A stretch of 64,000 nt of DNA from Siphonodentalium dalli (GCA_032622095.1 CP136061.1:234358944-234422943); one strand, 5' to 3'; counted from the stretch's first letter, positions 1 to 11,320 are shown. Notes: generated from the sequence alone by a model not told the origin. A program made the numbers and translations.

Positions 1-1050
1 TTGTGGTCTATGCACATGAATGCCATTCAAAATGACGACAATGTTCCCGTCAATTAAATAATGACCCGATATATCAACCGGCAATTAACACGTCAAGTCG
101 TCTCTTTATATAGTCAACACCTTCAAGTAACGATTAGTGTCGATTAGTGAACTACCATTGTCTTGTGACCTCGACCGGATTCGTTTTCATCCGGGGTAAA
201 CATTTTACCGTGAAAGAACTATACTGAAATGCAAAAAAAGTGCCATTTTGTTATTGAAGTCACGCCAATTTTGTGAAATAAATGAAGAAATAGTTTGAAA
301 GAGAATAAAGGTACTCGAAGTGTTGATTCGGGATCGTCCCGTTTTGCAGACAACTAATGTTTTCGGTAGGTTGTGGTTCTATCTTCCCACACAACAAAAC
401 ACTCATGTCATGTGGTAGAGAACTAAGAGAAGTTCTATTGAGCAATATAGACATGTGGATATCGAAATATTTCATCGCGAAAACAGTTGTATGAGGGTTA
501 AGTATTGCCAGCAGATCTTTTTATATATCTAACAGGATCGTTCTAACTTATGGTAAAGGGTGTTTAAATTCTGCTGATAATAAGGTTTATACTGTAACTA
601 AACAGTTGTAACCTTTATAAAACTGTTAAAAATGCCTAGTGGAGGAAAAACATAACCGGATTGATGCAATATATGTGTCCTGGACACAACACTCAACTTG
701 TATCGGCCTAATTACCAGAGTTGAAACAACACAGCCGATCGCACGTTCGTGTGATCCCCTGCCGCATGTCTGCAAAGTGAGACCAACCCGTATAGAGCCA
801 GTGTTACCATCGTATTATGCTTGAAACACGAAAGAGTAACATTGTTGGCAAAATTAACTTAACACTGTTTAGGTCCATATAAAACGTCGAAACGCTGTGG
901 AATAAATATATATAGCACATCTGTGTGAATTGTTAACGTTATTGCACGAGTTTGTGGTGAACCGAGAAGAGAATGTTCGAGTTTTACCGCGCATGCATGA
1001 AGACAAGGGGGTACAATAACACTAACATGTTCACAAATTATGTGTTGTTC
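1..1050. other. AT-rich non-coding sequence
   Basis: No gene is recognised here. The short open frames are under 75 codons, do not resemble known families and do not recur elsewhere in the window. Nothing firm can be said about function. Confidence 0.4.
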
Positions 1051-1053
1051 TGT

Positions 1054-1290
1054 TTATTGCACAGTCCGAATATTGTTGCCTGGATACTGCATATAGGTCG
1101 ATATTGGTTTATTTAAGAGTACGTTCATAAATTGGCAAGTTTGCACGGAATGGTTTGGATGAAATTCGTCATAGAAAACGATATGGTGCCATAATATGAA
1201 CTGAAACATGCATCTAACAGAAATAACGTGAATTATATGGCATATATCTGGACGATTCAGTCGGTCCACAGTGTGATGATTTTTTCAGTG
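1054..1290 (-). repeat. Dispersed repeat R1, copy 1
   Basis: On the minus strand this matches 24540-24665 and, more loosely, 3940-4080. Shared landmarks are a TATGGCACCATA-like block, a GTGCAAACTTG-like block and TATGAACGT. All three give short ORFs with a similar ending (..VQ-x(3)-C/F-MNV), but the frames are broken outside the block. I read it as a short non-coding repeat, probably the arm of the palindromic element seen intact at 24255-24670. Confidence 0.4.
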
Positions 1291-1318
1291 GTTGTGAAAC
1301 AAAAGCTGACTGACTTAT

Positions 1319-1748
1319 ATGCACAACAATGGCATGGATCCATGCATGGATAGCTCAAGTAAATTTTCTTTTTATAGGTGCATTAGGGAACAGTTTACCC
1401 GATTTGAATTCCTCGGTTTAGAAAACAACAATATTGTTACGCCATTATCGAGGTTCAGGTCCAGAAACCACCGGTTGCCGATGGAAACTGATTCTGGACA
1501 AACACGCCATATGACGAGAGATTGTACTCGTTGTGTGGATATCGAGGGAATCGGAGATGAATTTCATTTTATACTAGTATGTCAAAATCTGAAAGAGATG
1601 AGATCAATATATATAAATACATAACACTATAAAAGACCCAACACATTGAAGCTAACGGACCTATTGAATAACGGTAATAAACGAACGCTTACTAGTCTGG
1701 CTCTATTTATTAAAAGAGCCCAATCAATAACGAGGAACTCCTGAGGAA
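1319..1748 (+). pseudogene. 5'-truncated LINE ORF2, C-terminal relic
   Basis: The frame opening at 1319 encodes a stretch with LSRFRSRNHRLP followed by CTRC and, about 13 residues later, GDEFHFILVC. This zinc-binding C-terminal arrangement is typical of Jockey/CR1-group LINE ORF2 proteins. After a stop at 1622-1624 the same frame continues with RPNTLKLTDLLNN and LTSLALFIKRAQS, the usual end of such proteins, and stops at 1746-1748. Only the last ~140 codons remain: endonuclease and reverse transcriptase are absent, as expected for a 5'-truncated insertion. A run of 22 T at about 1865 follows. It is a dead fragment, of a different subfamily from the LINE at 30 kb, whose zinc motif is CxC rather than CxxC. 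Confidence 0.65.
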
Positions 1749-2035
1749 TTCCAAACAAATATATACCCAACCTACCCATACTGACCACATATCCCATAAT
1801 ATGATCATACGCTACCGTAATTAACGAACCAAGGCAAAACCACTCACATGAGGGTAGCTGTGGCTTTTTTTTTTTTTTTTTTTTTATCAAAATATGTTTA
1901 TAGTTTCCCTGGTATTTCCTTCAAATAAAATTTACAATAAGCCTATATTTCCTCGGTTGATTATCAGTAAAAGTAATTAGAGTAAAATTAGGCCAATCGT
2001 ACTTCCGCGTAGTCGCGTAGTCTTGATTGACGGAA

Positions 2036-2850
2036 TTCTGACTTTATAACCTCGGAATTCTCTCTTTTAACTCGGAATTCTCTCTTTTTAACTCGGAATT
2101 CTGACTTTATAAACTTGATATTATGTCTTTATAACTCGGAATTCTGACTTTATAAACTCGGAATTATGTCTTTATAAGCTCGGTATTTTCACTTAATAAA
2201 CTCGGAATTCTATCTTTATTAACTCGGAATTTTGACTTTATAACTCGGAATTCTGACTTTATAAGCTCGGAATTATGTCTTCTTAACTCGGTATTTTCAC
2301 TTTATAAACTCGGAATTCTATCTTTATTAACTCGGAATTTTTACTTTATAAACTCGAAATTTTGACTTTATTAACTCGAAATTTTGACTTTATAACTCGG
2401 AATTCTGACTTTTTAACTCGGAATTCTGACTTTGTAACTCGGAATTCTGACTTTATAAACTCGGAATTCTGTCTTCTTAACTCGGTATTTTCACTTTATA
2501 AACTCGGAATTCTATCTTTATTAACTCGGAATTTTTACTTTATAAACTCGGAATTTTGACTTTATAACTCGGAATTCTGACTTTTTAACTCGGAATTCTG
2601 ACTTTATAAACTCGGAATTCTAACTTTATAAACTCGGAATTTTGACTTTATAAACTCGCAATTCTATCTTTATAAAATCGGATTCTGTCTTCTTAACTCG
2701 GAATTTTTACTTTATAAACTCGGAATTCTGACTTTATAACTCGGAATTCTATCTTTATAATTCTGAATTTTTACTTTATCAACTTGGAATTCATTCTTTT
2801 AACTCATAATTTTGACATTTATTAACTCGGTATTCTGACTTTATAAATAA
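2036..2850. repeat. Minisatellite, 20-22 bp unit
   Basis: About 38 imperfect copies of a unit close to AACTCGGAATTCTGACTTTA with 0-3 extra A/T bases. GAATTC recurs through the array. Units vary by small A/T indels and by a shift between CTGACTTTAT and CTATCTTTAT, so the array is old and diverged. The ORF across it (2362-2559) is only the translated repeat. Confidence 0.9.
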
Positions 2851-3249
2851 CAAAACACATAGATGATTGTATGACGTTTATATAAATAGGAGAGTGTTGC
2901 ACATCGACTGATTTGTTTTGGCCTCTTAACAGCCGATTACGACACTAATGCTTTAGGCCCACCGATCTACTGTGCGACAAAAGTGCTCCCCAAATTCAAA
3001 AATTAGAGCGTCGTATTAGTTAATAATTGGTGACGTCACAAAATCAGATATGGCCTATATACGACCCAAAGCGCTTTGGTTCGTTATTATATTGTCGTAT
3101 ATATATAGTCATATAATTCATTGCACGCATGCACAATCCAAAATATTTTGAAATTTAACATTGTGTGTTTTCCACTATATATATGGGGAAATGACGACGA
3201 GTACGTGTATATCAATAAATTGAAACAAAATTGAACATTCATTTTTGCC

Positions 3250-3778
3250 AACGTTAAAGGCACGGGCGGCGCTCATTGCAGAAATATTCATATTTGTACA
3301 AATCGCCATCAACAGAAGGACTATTACAATATATATAGTTTTGATCATATACCAAACATAATCAGCGCGTAAATAGTATATTGTCGTCAAGACGTACGAT
3401 GGTGCACGTAAACAAGAGCCTGCCCGTGTTACACAAGTTTTGCTGCTATGTACATAACACAGCGCAATTCTATTGGTTAATCACACACAAATGATATAAA
3501 CGCTCTTTATTATTTCCATCTCAGGAAAACAGTAACAAATAACGCTCTTTATGTTTGCCATATCCGGATCTAAACAAAAGCCAGGATATGTAACGTATTT
3601 TGCTTACATAACAAAGGAAAAACATTTGACAATAACATACTGTTTATGCCATATTTCTGATTTGTAAAAGACACAAGGACTGTATATTTTACTATTCTTT
3701 CTGTTTATGGCGGTTTTTGACGGAGCTGAATATTTTAACAGCATACCCACCACCAACGCCGCCCGTATCTTTAACGCC
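3250..3778 (+). mobile_element. TTAA-flanked MITE, copy A (family T1)
   Basis: Element of about 513 bp between TTAA at 3254-3257 and TTAA at 3771-3774. Terminal inverted repeats are AGGCACGGGCGGCG at the left and CGCCGCCCGTATCT at the right (12 of 14 matching). Related copies lie at 38929-39430 (opposite strand) and 56226-56727 (same strand), sharing internal landmarks such as ACGCTCTTTAT and GGCGGTTTTTGACGG. It has no coding capacity and must be mobilised in trans. The TTAA target and AGG terminus fit a piggyBac- or Kolobok-type transposase; which one cannot be decided here. Confidence 0.8.
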
Positions 3779-3879
3779 ATGAGAAGAAAATGTCATTTGT
3801 TCCACATGTAATGGTGCTATACTGACATTTGCCTTCAAGTACCCGTATATATGATTGATTCTTACGAGATAATTTGCAA

Positions 3880-4110
3880 GTTATTTACATTCAGATCAGT
3901 TAGTATCATTACTGTTGGAACTACAAAAGATCATGTTGCACTTCTCATGTCGTTAGCGTCGGTAGATGCATTGTATAATATGTGCATGTTTCTGTTCAAA
4001 GTCGGACACCATATGGAAGAAATGCCTGCAAAACATATTGTGCAGGCTTGCGAATGTATGAACGTACCCAAATTGAACAAAACTTGTGGTCTACATGTAT
4101 ATATCTAGAC
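3880..4110 (+). repeat. Dispersed repeat R1, diverged copy 2
   Basis: Shares TGTCGTTAGC, ATGCCTGCAAAA and TATGAACGT in the same order and spacing as 24530-24665. The 85-codon ORF over it (3851-4108) has no recognisable domain, and its match to the other copies is at DNA level only. I do not call it a gene. Confidence 0.35.
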
Positions 4111-5270
4111 GTATACCTCATAACTGAAATAACAAGACATTTCTGAAACTGTTGTTAGTTGACGTTATCAATGACATTGTGGTCATAATTATGTTTGTGA
4201 TGTCTGTCCAAGGACAAGAAAAACTGTTTTATTCAAACTTTTGAAATATTCGGCATTTTGTTGTATTTCGCACAAATAAACTAATTGTGTTCTTGACTTC
4301 GGATTTCGAGTCGCAAGGCGCGCTCGCTGTTATGGACCGGGGCTCGAATACCACACACTCTCAAAACCATGCAGCTTCTAAAATCGACGCGGCCGTGTGT
4401 GTTATTTGGTCACAGGTATATACAAAGGGCAACGCTCGGTGAGTATTTGAGATAAGTACATATATAACGCAGATGTGCCCAATTTCTATCATATATCTTC
4501 ATGTTATAGTTTTGTTGCTTTCAGTTTTGTAGCTGCATGTAAAGTGAGAATTTGGGTCCGATTATTTCTGACAGATTTATGCCAATTTTACATACATTGA
4601 TGTCCATGTGATAACCGTATAGTTCAAATTGCGGTATTGCATTTTATCATGTGAAACTATCGGTGCCTTCGCCATATATTAATTTCAAGTTGGATTCGAA
4701 ATTTGATGCAATAACATTTATAAAATTGTAATTTATTCTTGACCTGTCAACTTTTCGGAAGATTTGCCAATTTGCTTTTAAAGGAACCAAGACACTCGCG
4801 GTGGGTACACATTCTAAATATATAAAAAGTGTTTAATCACAATCACATCACTATCAAGAAGAACATGGAAAAATAGATTTACTATTGATAATTCTCATTC
4901 TCATAAAGAACATTCTGTACAATAATCAGCATTATTGGTTCATTTTTAAGTACATATCGATTATTTTTTACAAGCTTTATAAATCTTCATAGAATGGAGA
5001 AAATAAAGAAATAATAATAAAAATTCAAGTGTTGAAACGATTTTTATATAAACACAACTGTTACAGTGGTTTGTCAACAAACAACGTTAATTGTGTAGTA
5101 AGTTCAAATATTTTATTATGTATATGATTTTCAGAATATTTCTATGCTATGAACTTCAACAATACGTCGTATCAATTATCCACACCCATATGTAAATATG
5201 GGTAGAATTCGCATAACAATAACGCACATTGTCAGAAAGTAAAGGAATATAGGCGAGTTTTTAAATTTCG
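4111..5270. other. Non-coding stretch, nothing recognised
   Basis: No ORF of note, no tandem array and no clear terminal repeats. A GC-richer patch at about 4300-4400 carries GGCTCGAATACC, which vaguely resembles a pol III B box, but no matching A box could be fixed (see rejected items). Confidence 0.35.
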
Positions 5271-6120
5271 GTCAATTTAGCCACCATCTTGGATTTGGGA
5301 AACAATTTCTTGGATGAATGTAAGGTAATTACTTCGCCTCAATATTCCCAAATCAACTGTAAGAATGGAGGGAGTTGTAATGCCAATAAAGCCAACTGAA
5401 GTGAATATGAGAGATCTTCGGTGATTGTTCAAATCTGTCCACAATTTTGGCAGCCATCTTGGATTTGGGCGAAAATTCCTCGAATCAAGTATAAAAAGAA
5501 TCATAGCCGGCTTAATTCCTACAATATATATATGCATGGATTGATTTATAATAATAATAACACCCACGGATTCGAAACAGACATTACGTTATTAGCGTCG
5601 ATTCGGAGTTGACCAGATTAAAATAACGTGATATCGGGCAAAATATCCGGCCAAAATATATTATAGTCTCAATGTGTGCGCAAATGACTCTGCTTTAAGA
5701 TAAATGTATATCATCACGCCATGATTCCCATGTTTTCCCATAGAGACAAACGATAGGTGGTTAAATGTCGAAATTGTTCTCATTTCGGCCACCATCTTGG
5801 CCGCCATCTTGGATCTTGGTGTCGGATTTTGATTAATTTGTAAGCGTGGTGTATTAGAATAACGAATCGAGTCGGAAAAAAAACCGCATGCGATATTATA
5901 TTTACTATAATGGCGATCAAAGAGACCTGGTGTATATCAAGCAAGATGGCCGCCATGATGTACGCCATCTTGTCTGGAGACTCTGTGGCCAATTGTTGTT
6001 CTTGTCAACAACCGTTAACAAAATTAGGGAAGACATTAAGGAAGAAAATTAGTGGGGTGAAGTTGAGTTCTGATGGGGGGGGGGGTGTAGATGTCGACCA
6101 ATATCTCTTGGACAATAAGA
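5271..6120. repeat. Region with recurring GCCATCTTGG modules
   Basis: The block GCCACCATCTTGG/GCCGCCATCTTGG occurs near 5279, 5452, 5787, 5798 and, reversed, at 5943. The copies near 5280 and 5446 extend into a longer shared block (CATCTTGGATTTGGG). Related GGCGGCCATTTTGG modules occur in the arms near 22795, 28736 and 55700. I interpret this as decayed repeat DNA. The short ORFs here are not conserved. Confidence 0.4.
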
Positions 6121-7215
6121 TGTTTTGTTATCCTTCATCTCTTCTGATTGGCTGAGAGTGCGTCACATGGCGGGCTGTAAATCACCATATTACCCTCGAG
6201 GGTAACATTGTCTCAGTTATTGACCGCTCAGCTGTTACCAGTAAACATAGAACTACGAAGAACTCAACGTGCAGAGACACTCTCACAGCTCTCTAATAAT
6301 TTTCGAAAACACTGTTTTTATAAACCCCACTGTTTCATAACAACCGCGAACTGTGGTGTTTGCTAATTTGCATAATTGTGTGTGTTTTTATTTGCAATTA
6401 AAGCACGCTATGTATAAATGGTGTTATCACGGACACAAATCCGTTATAATGTGTAATGTTCCTATTGGACATTTTTATATCACTAATAAAAACCGTGGGA
6501 CAAATAGATAATCCTTATTATGCAGTTGGTATGTGCTGCAGACAATCGCACACACGACGTACATACGTTACAAATAAGTTTATGTACTAGATCAAATAGC
6601 CACTCTTTACTGTTTATCAATTGACTATTTCTTTTCGGCAATACATTCCTCAGACTTCAGAAGAATACACTTATGTTGCGTAACAATCTGTAACATATGT
6701 CAATTTCTTTTTGCACAACTACAACGTGTTAGTTTCACAGTTTAGCGTTCTGGGAATTAACACGTGTACCTGCGTCTTTACGCTCATTTGAACGAAACCG
6801 AACATTTCGCAGCATGCTACTCAACTTCGAAATTGCTTTACTCCTCTTTCCGTGAACCGATTCCCACCATGCGACCAGCAAACTGACCGGAGAATAGCTG
6901 CGCAAATGATGGGCGTGTTAATTGATCCAGAATGTGAATGTTTTATTTTCTGAAAAACAGAAAATTAACTCTTCGAACTGGATTACAGAATATACGCAAC
7001 CACTTAGGCCTGCTATTTAGGCGGTTCGTGTGTACTCCTTTGTCAGATAACAAAACAGTTATCACCCTTGTTTTCGTGAGACACGGGGATTTGTCGCCGC
7101 TCTCGACCTGGAATGTCACCCTCGGGCCTAGCGGCCCTCGGGTGACATTCCAGGTCTCGAGCGGGCGACAAATCCCCGCGTCTCACTCAATCGCGGGCGA
7201 TAACTGTATAATATA
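6121..7215 (+). mobile_element. Hairpin-bearing non-autonomous element
   Basis: A block around 6125-6200 (GTTATCC, then GATTGGCTGAGAGTG and GTCACATGG) resembles the start of the element at 41346-41866 (ATTATCAC, then GATTGGTCGG and CACGTGAC). Both end in a large near-perfect hairpin, here at 7056-7210. The interior is AT-rich and non-coding. Element ends are approximate because no empty site for this copy was seen. The pairing of a GATTGG block with a terminal hairpin is my inference that both belong to one class. Confidence 0.45.
7056..7210. repeat. Large GC-rich palindrome
   Basis: Arms of about 70 bp pair across a centre near 7132. GGGGATTTGTCGCC at 7085 pairs with GGCGACAAATCCCC at 7165, and TGGAATGTCACC pairs with GGTGACATTCCA around the centre. 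The outer ends are ACAGTTATC and GATAACTGT. It is far more GC-rich than its surroundings and could extrude a strong hairpin. A 99-codon ORF crossing it (6938-7237) is a by-product. Confidence 0.85.
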
Positions 7216-7751
7216 CTTTTTCCAGTCCAGAGATTAATAACAACAACAAGCTGGCTTCACACCATAACGGTTTTACTCCATCTGTAGATATTCCATAGTT
7301 ATCACCTCACTATAATAGGTAAAAGCTTTTATCTGGGCGAAAATAACGGTGACAACAAATGAAGCTCATTAGTTGGCGAACAAGTTTTCGGCGACATATA
7401 GTTATTTCACTTGGTGAAGCGGATGTATGTTATTATAATTATATGGCATGTTAGTTTCCTGTTTATTGTAGGTCACAAATAAAGTAAAACATATTTGAGG
7501 ATTTAATTTGGCAAAAAAAAATAATCATAATTGACCAAAATAATGTTCGGCCTTGCGTGAACACTGCACATGATCGTTTAGGGATAACACCCTATACCCG
7601 GCTAACAATTGAACAATCCGGCATGTATCAATACCATATGTACACATGTGTATATCTGATAAAGTGATTCGGTTTAAATATTATTCGACGACAGTCGCTA
7701 ATATACAAAAAATATCAATGAAGTAAATGTTTACTCAAGTTGTAAAGAGCG
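7216..7751. other. AT-rich spacer, nothing recognised
   Basis: No gene, tandem array or inverted repeat was found between the hairpin element and the piggyBac-like MITE. Confidence 0.35.
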
Positions 7752-8103
7752 ATAAAGTTCGTCAAACAATAGAATTATCACAAGCCATTTCGTTTCGTTT
7801 CGCCCTGTGAGGTCTCATTATAAACTTTAACCCTTTACCCAACGGCCCTGTGCCAATGCATTATCTTATATATGCGAGTCGACCATAGGTCGCCTCGCAT
7901 ATATAAGAGAATGCATTGGCTTAACACATAAAGTTCGTCAAACAATAGAATTATCACAAGCCATTTCGTTTCGTTTCGCCCTGTGAGGTCTCATTAGAAA
8001 CTTTAACCCTTTACCCAACGGCCCTGTGCCAATGCATTATCTTATATATGCGAGTCGACCATAGGTCGCCTCGCATATATAAGAGAATGCATTGGCTTAA
8101 CAC
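7752..8103. repeat. Tandem duplication, 2 x 176 bp
   Basis: 7752-7927 and 7928-8103 are nearly identical; one visible difference is CTCATTATAAAC versus CTCATTAGAAAC. The unit covers 75 bp of flank plus the left end of the MITE (TTAACCCTTTACCCAAC and its first hairpin). The duplication therefore happened after the MITE inserted, and it left two copies of the left terminus. Confidence 0.9.
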
Positions 8104-8462
8104 ATATTAAAAATGATAAAATTGTCAAAGAATGTAAAAAAATATTATAAAAATTGTTAAAAAATGTAAGAAAAATTATAAAATTGTTAAAGAATGTAAG
8201 AAAAAATGGTAAAAAGTGTTAAAAAAAGAATTTGTTTAGGCCAAAGCATTCTCTTATATATGCGAGGCGACATATGGTCGACTCGCATATATAAGAGAAT
8301 GCATTGGCACAGTGCATAACTGTAACCATCACAATGTGGTCAATGAACCGGTTCCAATGATATCCATATTTGTATGGTGTTATTGAGACAGACCGAAGAT
8401 ATTTTAGGCAGATGAAGCTATATTTGGGGCGTTTTTGGCCACTTTGTTGGGTAAAGGGTTAA
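7827..8462 (-). mobile_element. piggyBac-like MITE with internal hairpins, left copy
   Basis: TTAA at 7827-7830 (and again at 8003-8006 after the 176 bp duplication) is followed by CCCTTTACCCAAC. The right end is GTTGGGTAAAGGG then TTAA at 8459-8462. The TTAACCCTTT start is characteristic of piggyBac-superfamily ends (known pattern). Inside are three near-perfect ~68 bp palindromes at about 7850-7919, 8026-8095 and 8240-8307, each starting GCCAATGCATT and with a TATATATGCGAG arm. A shorter, opposite-orientation copy lies at 59976-60367. No transposase is encoded. Confidence 0.85.
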
Positions 8463-8948
8463 CCGGATACATGTAACGGTATCCGTTTAGGTAAATTAAG
8501 GACTATAGATACTCAATTTTCTGGAAATTTGTATAAATGTATAGAAACATTGAAAAAAGATAAATAATATGTGCCATTTAGCTAAATAGTATATATATTT
8601 TTAGATTTTATGAAGGAAACCTAAACTATATACCCAATTTAGCAGGCCAAACAGTTTCAAGTTGCCTATCTCTGAGGTAAAAAGGTAATCAGGTATAATT
8701 ATTTTATACTGACAAAACTAGTTTTTCTACAGAGGACTTTTTTGGAAAACACTACAAGTAAATCTTTAATTATTATGAGCTGAGTTTGGCAAAAAGAAAT
8801 ATTTGACTGTTCATGTTATTATAAAATTAATGTTGAAGTAAATAATCTTGTGTCATCTGTTTTCAAGGCATGCTACTACTTCCTGCTCTATAACTTGAGT
8901 ATCTATAGTCCTTGACGACAATGTGTGTTACCAAGGCCTCATACTCAC

Positions 8949-9134
8949 TGGCTCCCAGTTCAGCCCACATGAATTCCACCAGTGTGACCAGCATTGACTG
9001 GTTCTCAATCACCACCAGATGTCCGTGCATGTGCTGTCCGCAGATTCTTTGTGCTTCAGTGTGGTTAGCCGTCGCTGGTGTGGGTAACATCATATAGAAT
9101 TGAGAACCCTTGGTTCCCACCGCAATGTACCTGT
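8949..9134 (-). CDS. C-type lectin-like domain exon, left gene (minus strand)
   Basis: This internal exon encodes the N-terminal part of a C-type lectin-like fold: a short strand ending FYMMLPTPATANHTEAQR, then ICGQHMHGHLVVIENQSM. The pattern (aromatic, NHTEAQR-x-C, GHLVVIENQ) is the family's first helix and the loop with GHLV-I. The minus strand has an acceptor (TTTGTCTTCAG, exon from 9134) and a donor (CCA|GTGAGTATG, exon end 8949). The exon is 186 nt, phase 1 at both ends, so it can be skipped or joined without a frameshift. Reading through the donor stays open to a stop at 8863-8865, so an alternative 3'-terminal exon is possible. The second half of the fold (WND region and last cysteines) is not visible downstream, so either further exons lie outside the copied block or this copy is truncated. 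The mirror exon is 57080-57271; the protein was probably secreted. Confidence 0.7.
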
Positions 9135-9689
9135 CTGAAGACAAACCAGGTGATATTTTGGTCTACATTGTATATGCAGTTGAATTCTGTTCAACACATA
9201 TTTGGGTCTAACTTATGTGTAACTTATGTATAAAGGGTAGGTCATATATCAGTCTATACAATAGTAGCACCAACGAATGAATTAACGTAACGCGACGCAG
9301 CGTAAATTGCTGGAAGCCTACACGCTATCAGGGCATGACATTTCCGAGTCGACGAGACTACAATAGACTCATTGATCTCATTGTGTGAGTATGACTCTGA
9401 ATGTAAGTATTTTGTTACACACACTGTTATAGTGGCCCTATTCCCGCAAAACTCACATCAACACAAGATTCACTGGTATTCTCAAAACACAAGAGAGCTA
9501 GGTGGTTGGACCCGACATAAATTGGTAAAGAAGACGTGTTGGTCTCAGAATGTGCGGACTGGTTTGCTGAACAACATATACAAAATCCGCTAAAATCCGT
9601 TTTGGGTAAAATTCCCAATTCAACATGGCGTCCAAAATGGCAGTTGGTATCGCACAGCGCTGAATTTCTGCAGTAGGTGCACCGTTTAA

Positions 9690-10500
9690 TTCTAAAATTG
9701 TAATAAATTGAAATATATACACTAACGATGCTTAGTCAAACCATATGTAATGTATGTAGAATATCTGTCACAAAATGGCCAACACAATGGACAAAATCGA
9801 ATTAGTTTTACATTTTGTCCACAATTAAAGAGCTTGTCGTATAAGGGTGAACAAACGCTCGAGTTATGTGAGGCATACTGATTACAGAGTATAAGAGAAA
9901 CCTGTGATCATATATGTAAGAATTATGTCTGGTGTATCTCAAGAGAGAGCAAGCGAAATCAGGGTTTGATACAACGGCTAAATCTGGACTTTTTTCTGAA
10001 CGCAGTGTATCGGTACTGTTTACCTTAAATCGTGTGATATATATGTAATCTAACAGTTTGGTGAGATGTAAAAGGGATGTATTGTGTATTTTGTGACATT
10101 TTCTAGAAGCAGAGATGTATGTACTCAGAGCAGTCCACACGTGTGACCGATCATCAATTATTTTAATATCTACAACACCAAACCGTTCAACATTCACTAA
10201 CATAGGAACAGTTTGAGAGATATTTTTGGTGTACTAGGTAAAATGTGTAGATCCTATTGCAGCGTCTCAAAAATAGTAGTCATAGTTTCCTCAGATCAAG
10301 AGATGAAACAAGAATATGTCGCTGTTATGACACGAATGGATGGGGGTATATTATGAACTCAAATTATCAAAACGCACCGGAGTGCCATATATAGTATCTT
10401 CAATAAATTATGTGGCAGAGACTGATGTGTTTATACCTGGAAATTATATTTGGTTATATTCGCTAAAGTCTATTTTCAGATCAATATCTTACATTAACCA
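9690..10500 (+). repeat. Repeat S, copy S1
   Basis: One of four copies of a long non-coding repeat; the others are 21690-22890 (minus), 28660-28932 plus 37314-38200 (plus) and 54640-55800 (minus). Shared landmarks in order are AAATTGAAATATATAC, GACATTTTCTAGAAGCA, TGACCGATCATC and GCAGAGACTG. S1 has TACAACGGCTAAATCTGG where S2 has AACGGTTAAATCTGG and S3 carries the 8.4 kb TTAA element. ORFs in it (for example 9808-10203) are not kept between copies. Confidence 0.75.
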
Positions 10501-10529
10501 CCAATATTTGCGATTGCTAATTGATAATA

Positions 10530-10827
10530 TACATATATGGTCATGGGCGGGGTGTCAGTGGCGAGATGTATATGTATACATGCAAGGGTGTATGTGTGGT
10601 CATATGTGAGGTGAATACATGTAGGTATACCGGAAGTCACTGTATGGTTATGTATGGGTGTACGGTATATTCGTTGTTTGGTCATTGATGTGGTGTTCGG
10701 ATATAAATAGTATGGGGCATGACAAACTCATTTCAACTTTATACATGCAGGGTAGAAGTCAAGATGTCAGCCATGGAGTTAGTGTATGGTCATACGTGAT
10801 GTGAATATGCACACATGGAGTTATTGT
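10530..10827. repeat. Degenerate minisatellite, left block
   Basis: Irregular repeats of a T/G-rich module like TGTATGGTCATGTGTGAGGTG with GTGAATATGTATACATG. The same module continues at 13060-13200 and 14775-15075 in the same orientation, as if a single array had been split by the element between them. Confidence 0.65.
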
Positions 10828-11320
10828 ATAGCAGTGGAGTAGATTAAGTCAAATTTTCAAGACAATTGTTCAAATTGTGACTAAAGCAAGAAACTTTGCA
10901 CATATGTACATATTCACATACTGATTGATATTTGATATGGAGCCACGCTGAAATTTCACTCTAACCCATCATTTAAGGGGTTTTCCGAATTTAAAGAGCA
11001 TTTCGTGATTATATAATTTATTAAATGTCGCAATTAATCTTACCAAGAAATATGCGATTTAATATTAGGCATATACAGTAAGTATGACTCTGAGAGATAT
11101 AATTCTACATGTTTAGGGTACAATTGGAACTCCCCGTCCAATGTGGCCGTCAATGTGGCAGCTGAAAGAGAAATTTGACGTTTTTTTCACTAAAATGTTA
11201 TAGATCAGGTTCTGCTGTATGGAACTGGTTCGGAAATGTCACTTTATTTTTGCATTGTTCGTGTTAAGTGATCATTGAAGCAATGAAATATGCCATTCGT
11301 GTGATCTTAGTCCCTTCCGA

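Larger units (their letters stand above)
8610..10500 (-). repeat. Left distal arm of the inverted gene duplication
   Basis: The minus strand of this block aligns with 54990-57480. It includes the lectin exon, its flanks, an approximately 300 bp block at 9500-9720 whose translation (PTAILDA, ILADFVYVVQQTSPHILRPT) is almost the same as at 55830-55960, and the 9260-9480 block. The right arm has a MITE at 56226-56727 exactly where the left arm has a single TTAA (about 9286). Similarity fades below about 8610. Confidence 0.85.

Noticed and set aside
2036-2850. CRISPR-like array
   Set aside because: Units are contiguous 20-22 bp tandem repeats without unique spacers, in a eukaryotic context.
4290-4400. 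tRNA gene or SINE head (GGCTCGAATACC)
   Set aside because: No cloverleaf and no A box at a suitable distance could be built; a single B-box-like match is weak.
5271-5970. GCCGCCATCTTGG repeats as YY1-type regulatory sites
   Set aside because: They match the core, but the flanks are also shared between copies, so they look like repeat debris; no nearby promoter is seen.
9498-9722. Conserved ORF PTAILDA...LRPTRLLYQF as a protein gene
   Set aside because: It is open in both arms (also 55745-56032), but ends differ, the reading begins at unrelated ATGs, and DNA similarity continues unchanged outside the frame. Without a codon-position test I treat it as arm sequence.
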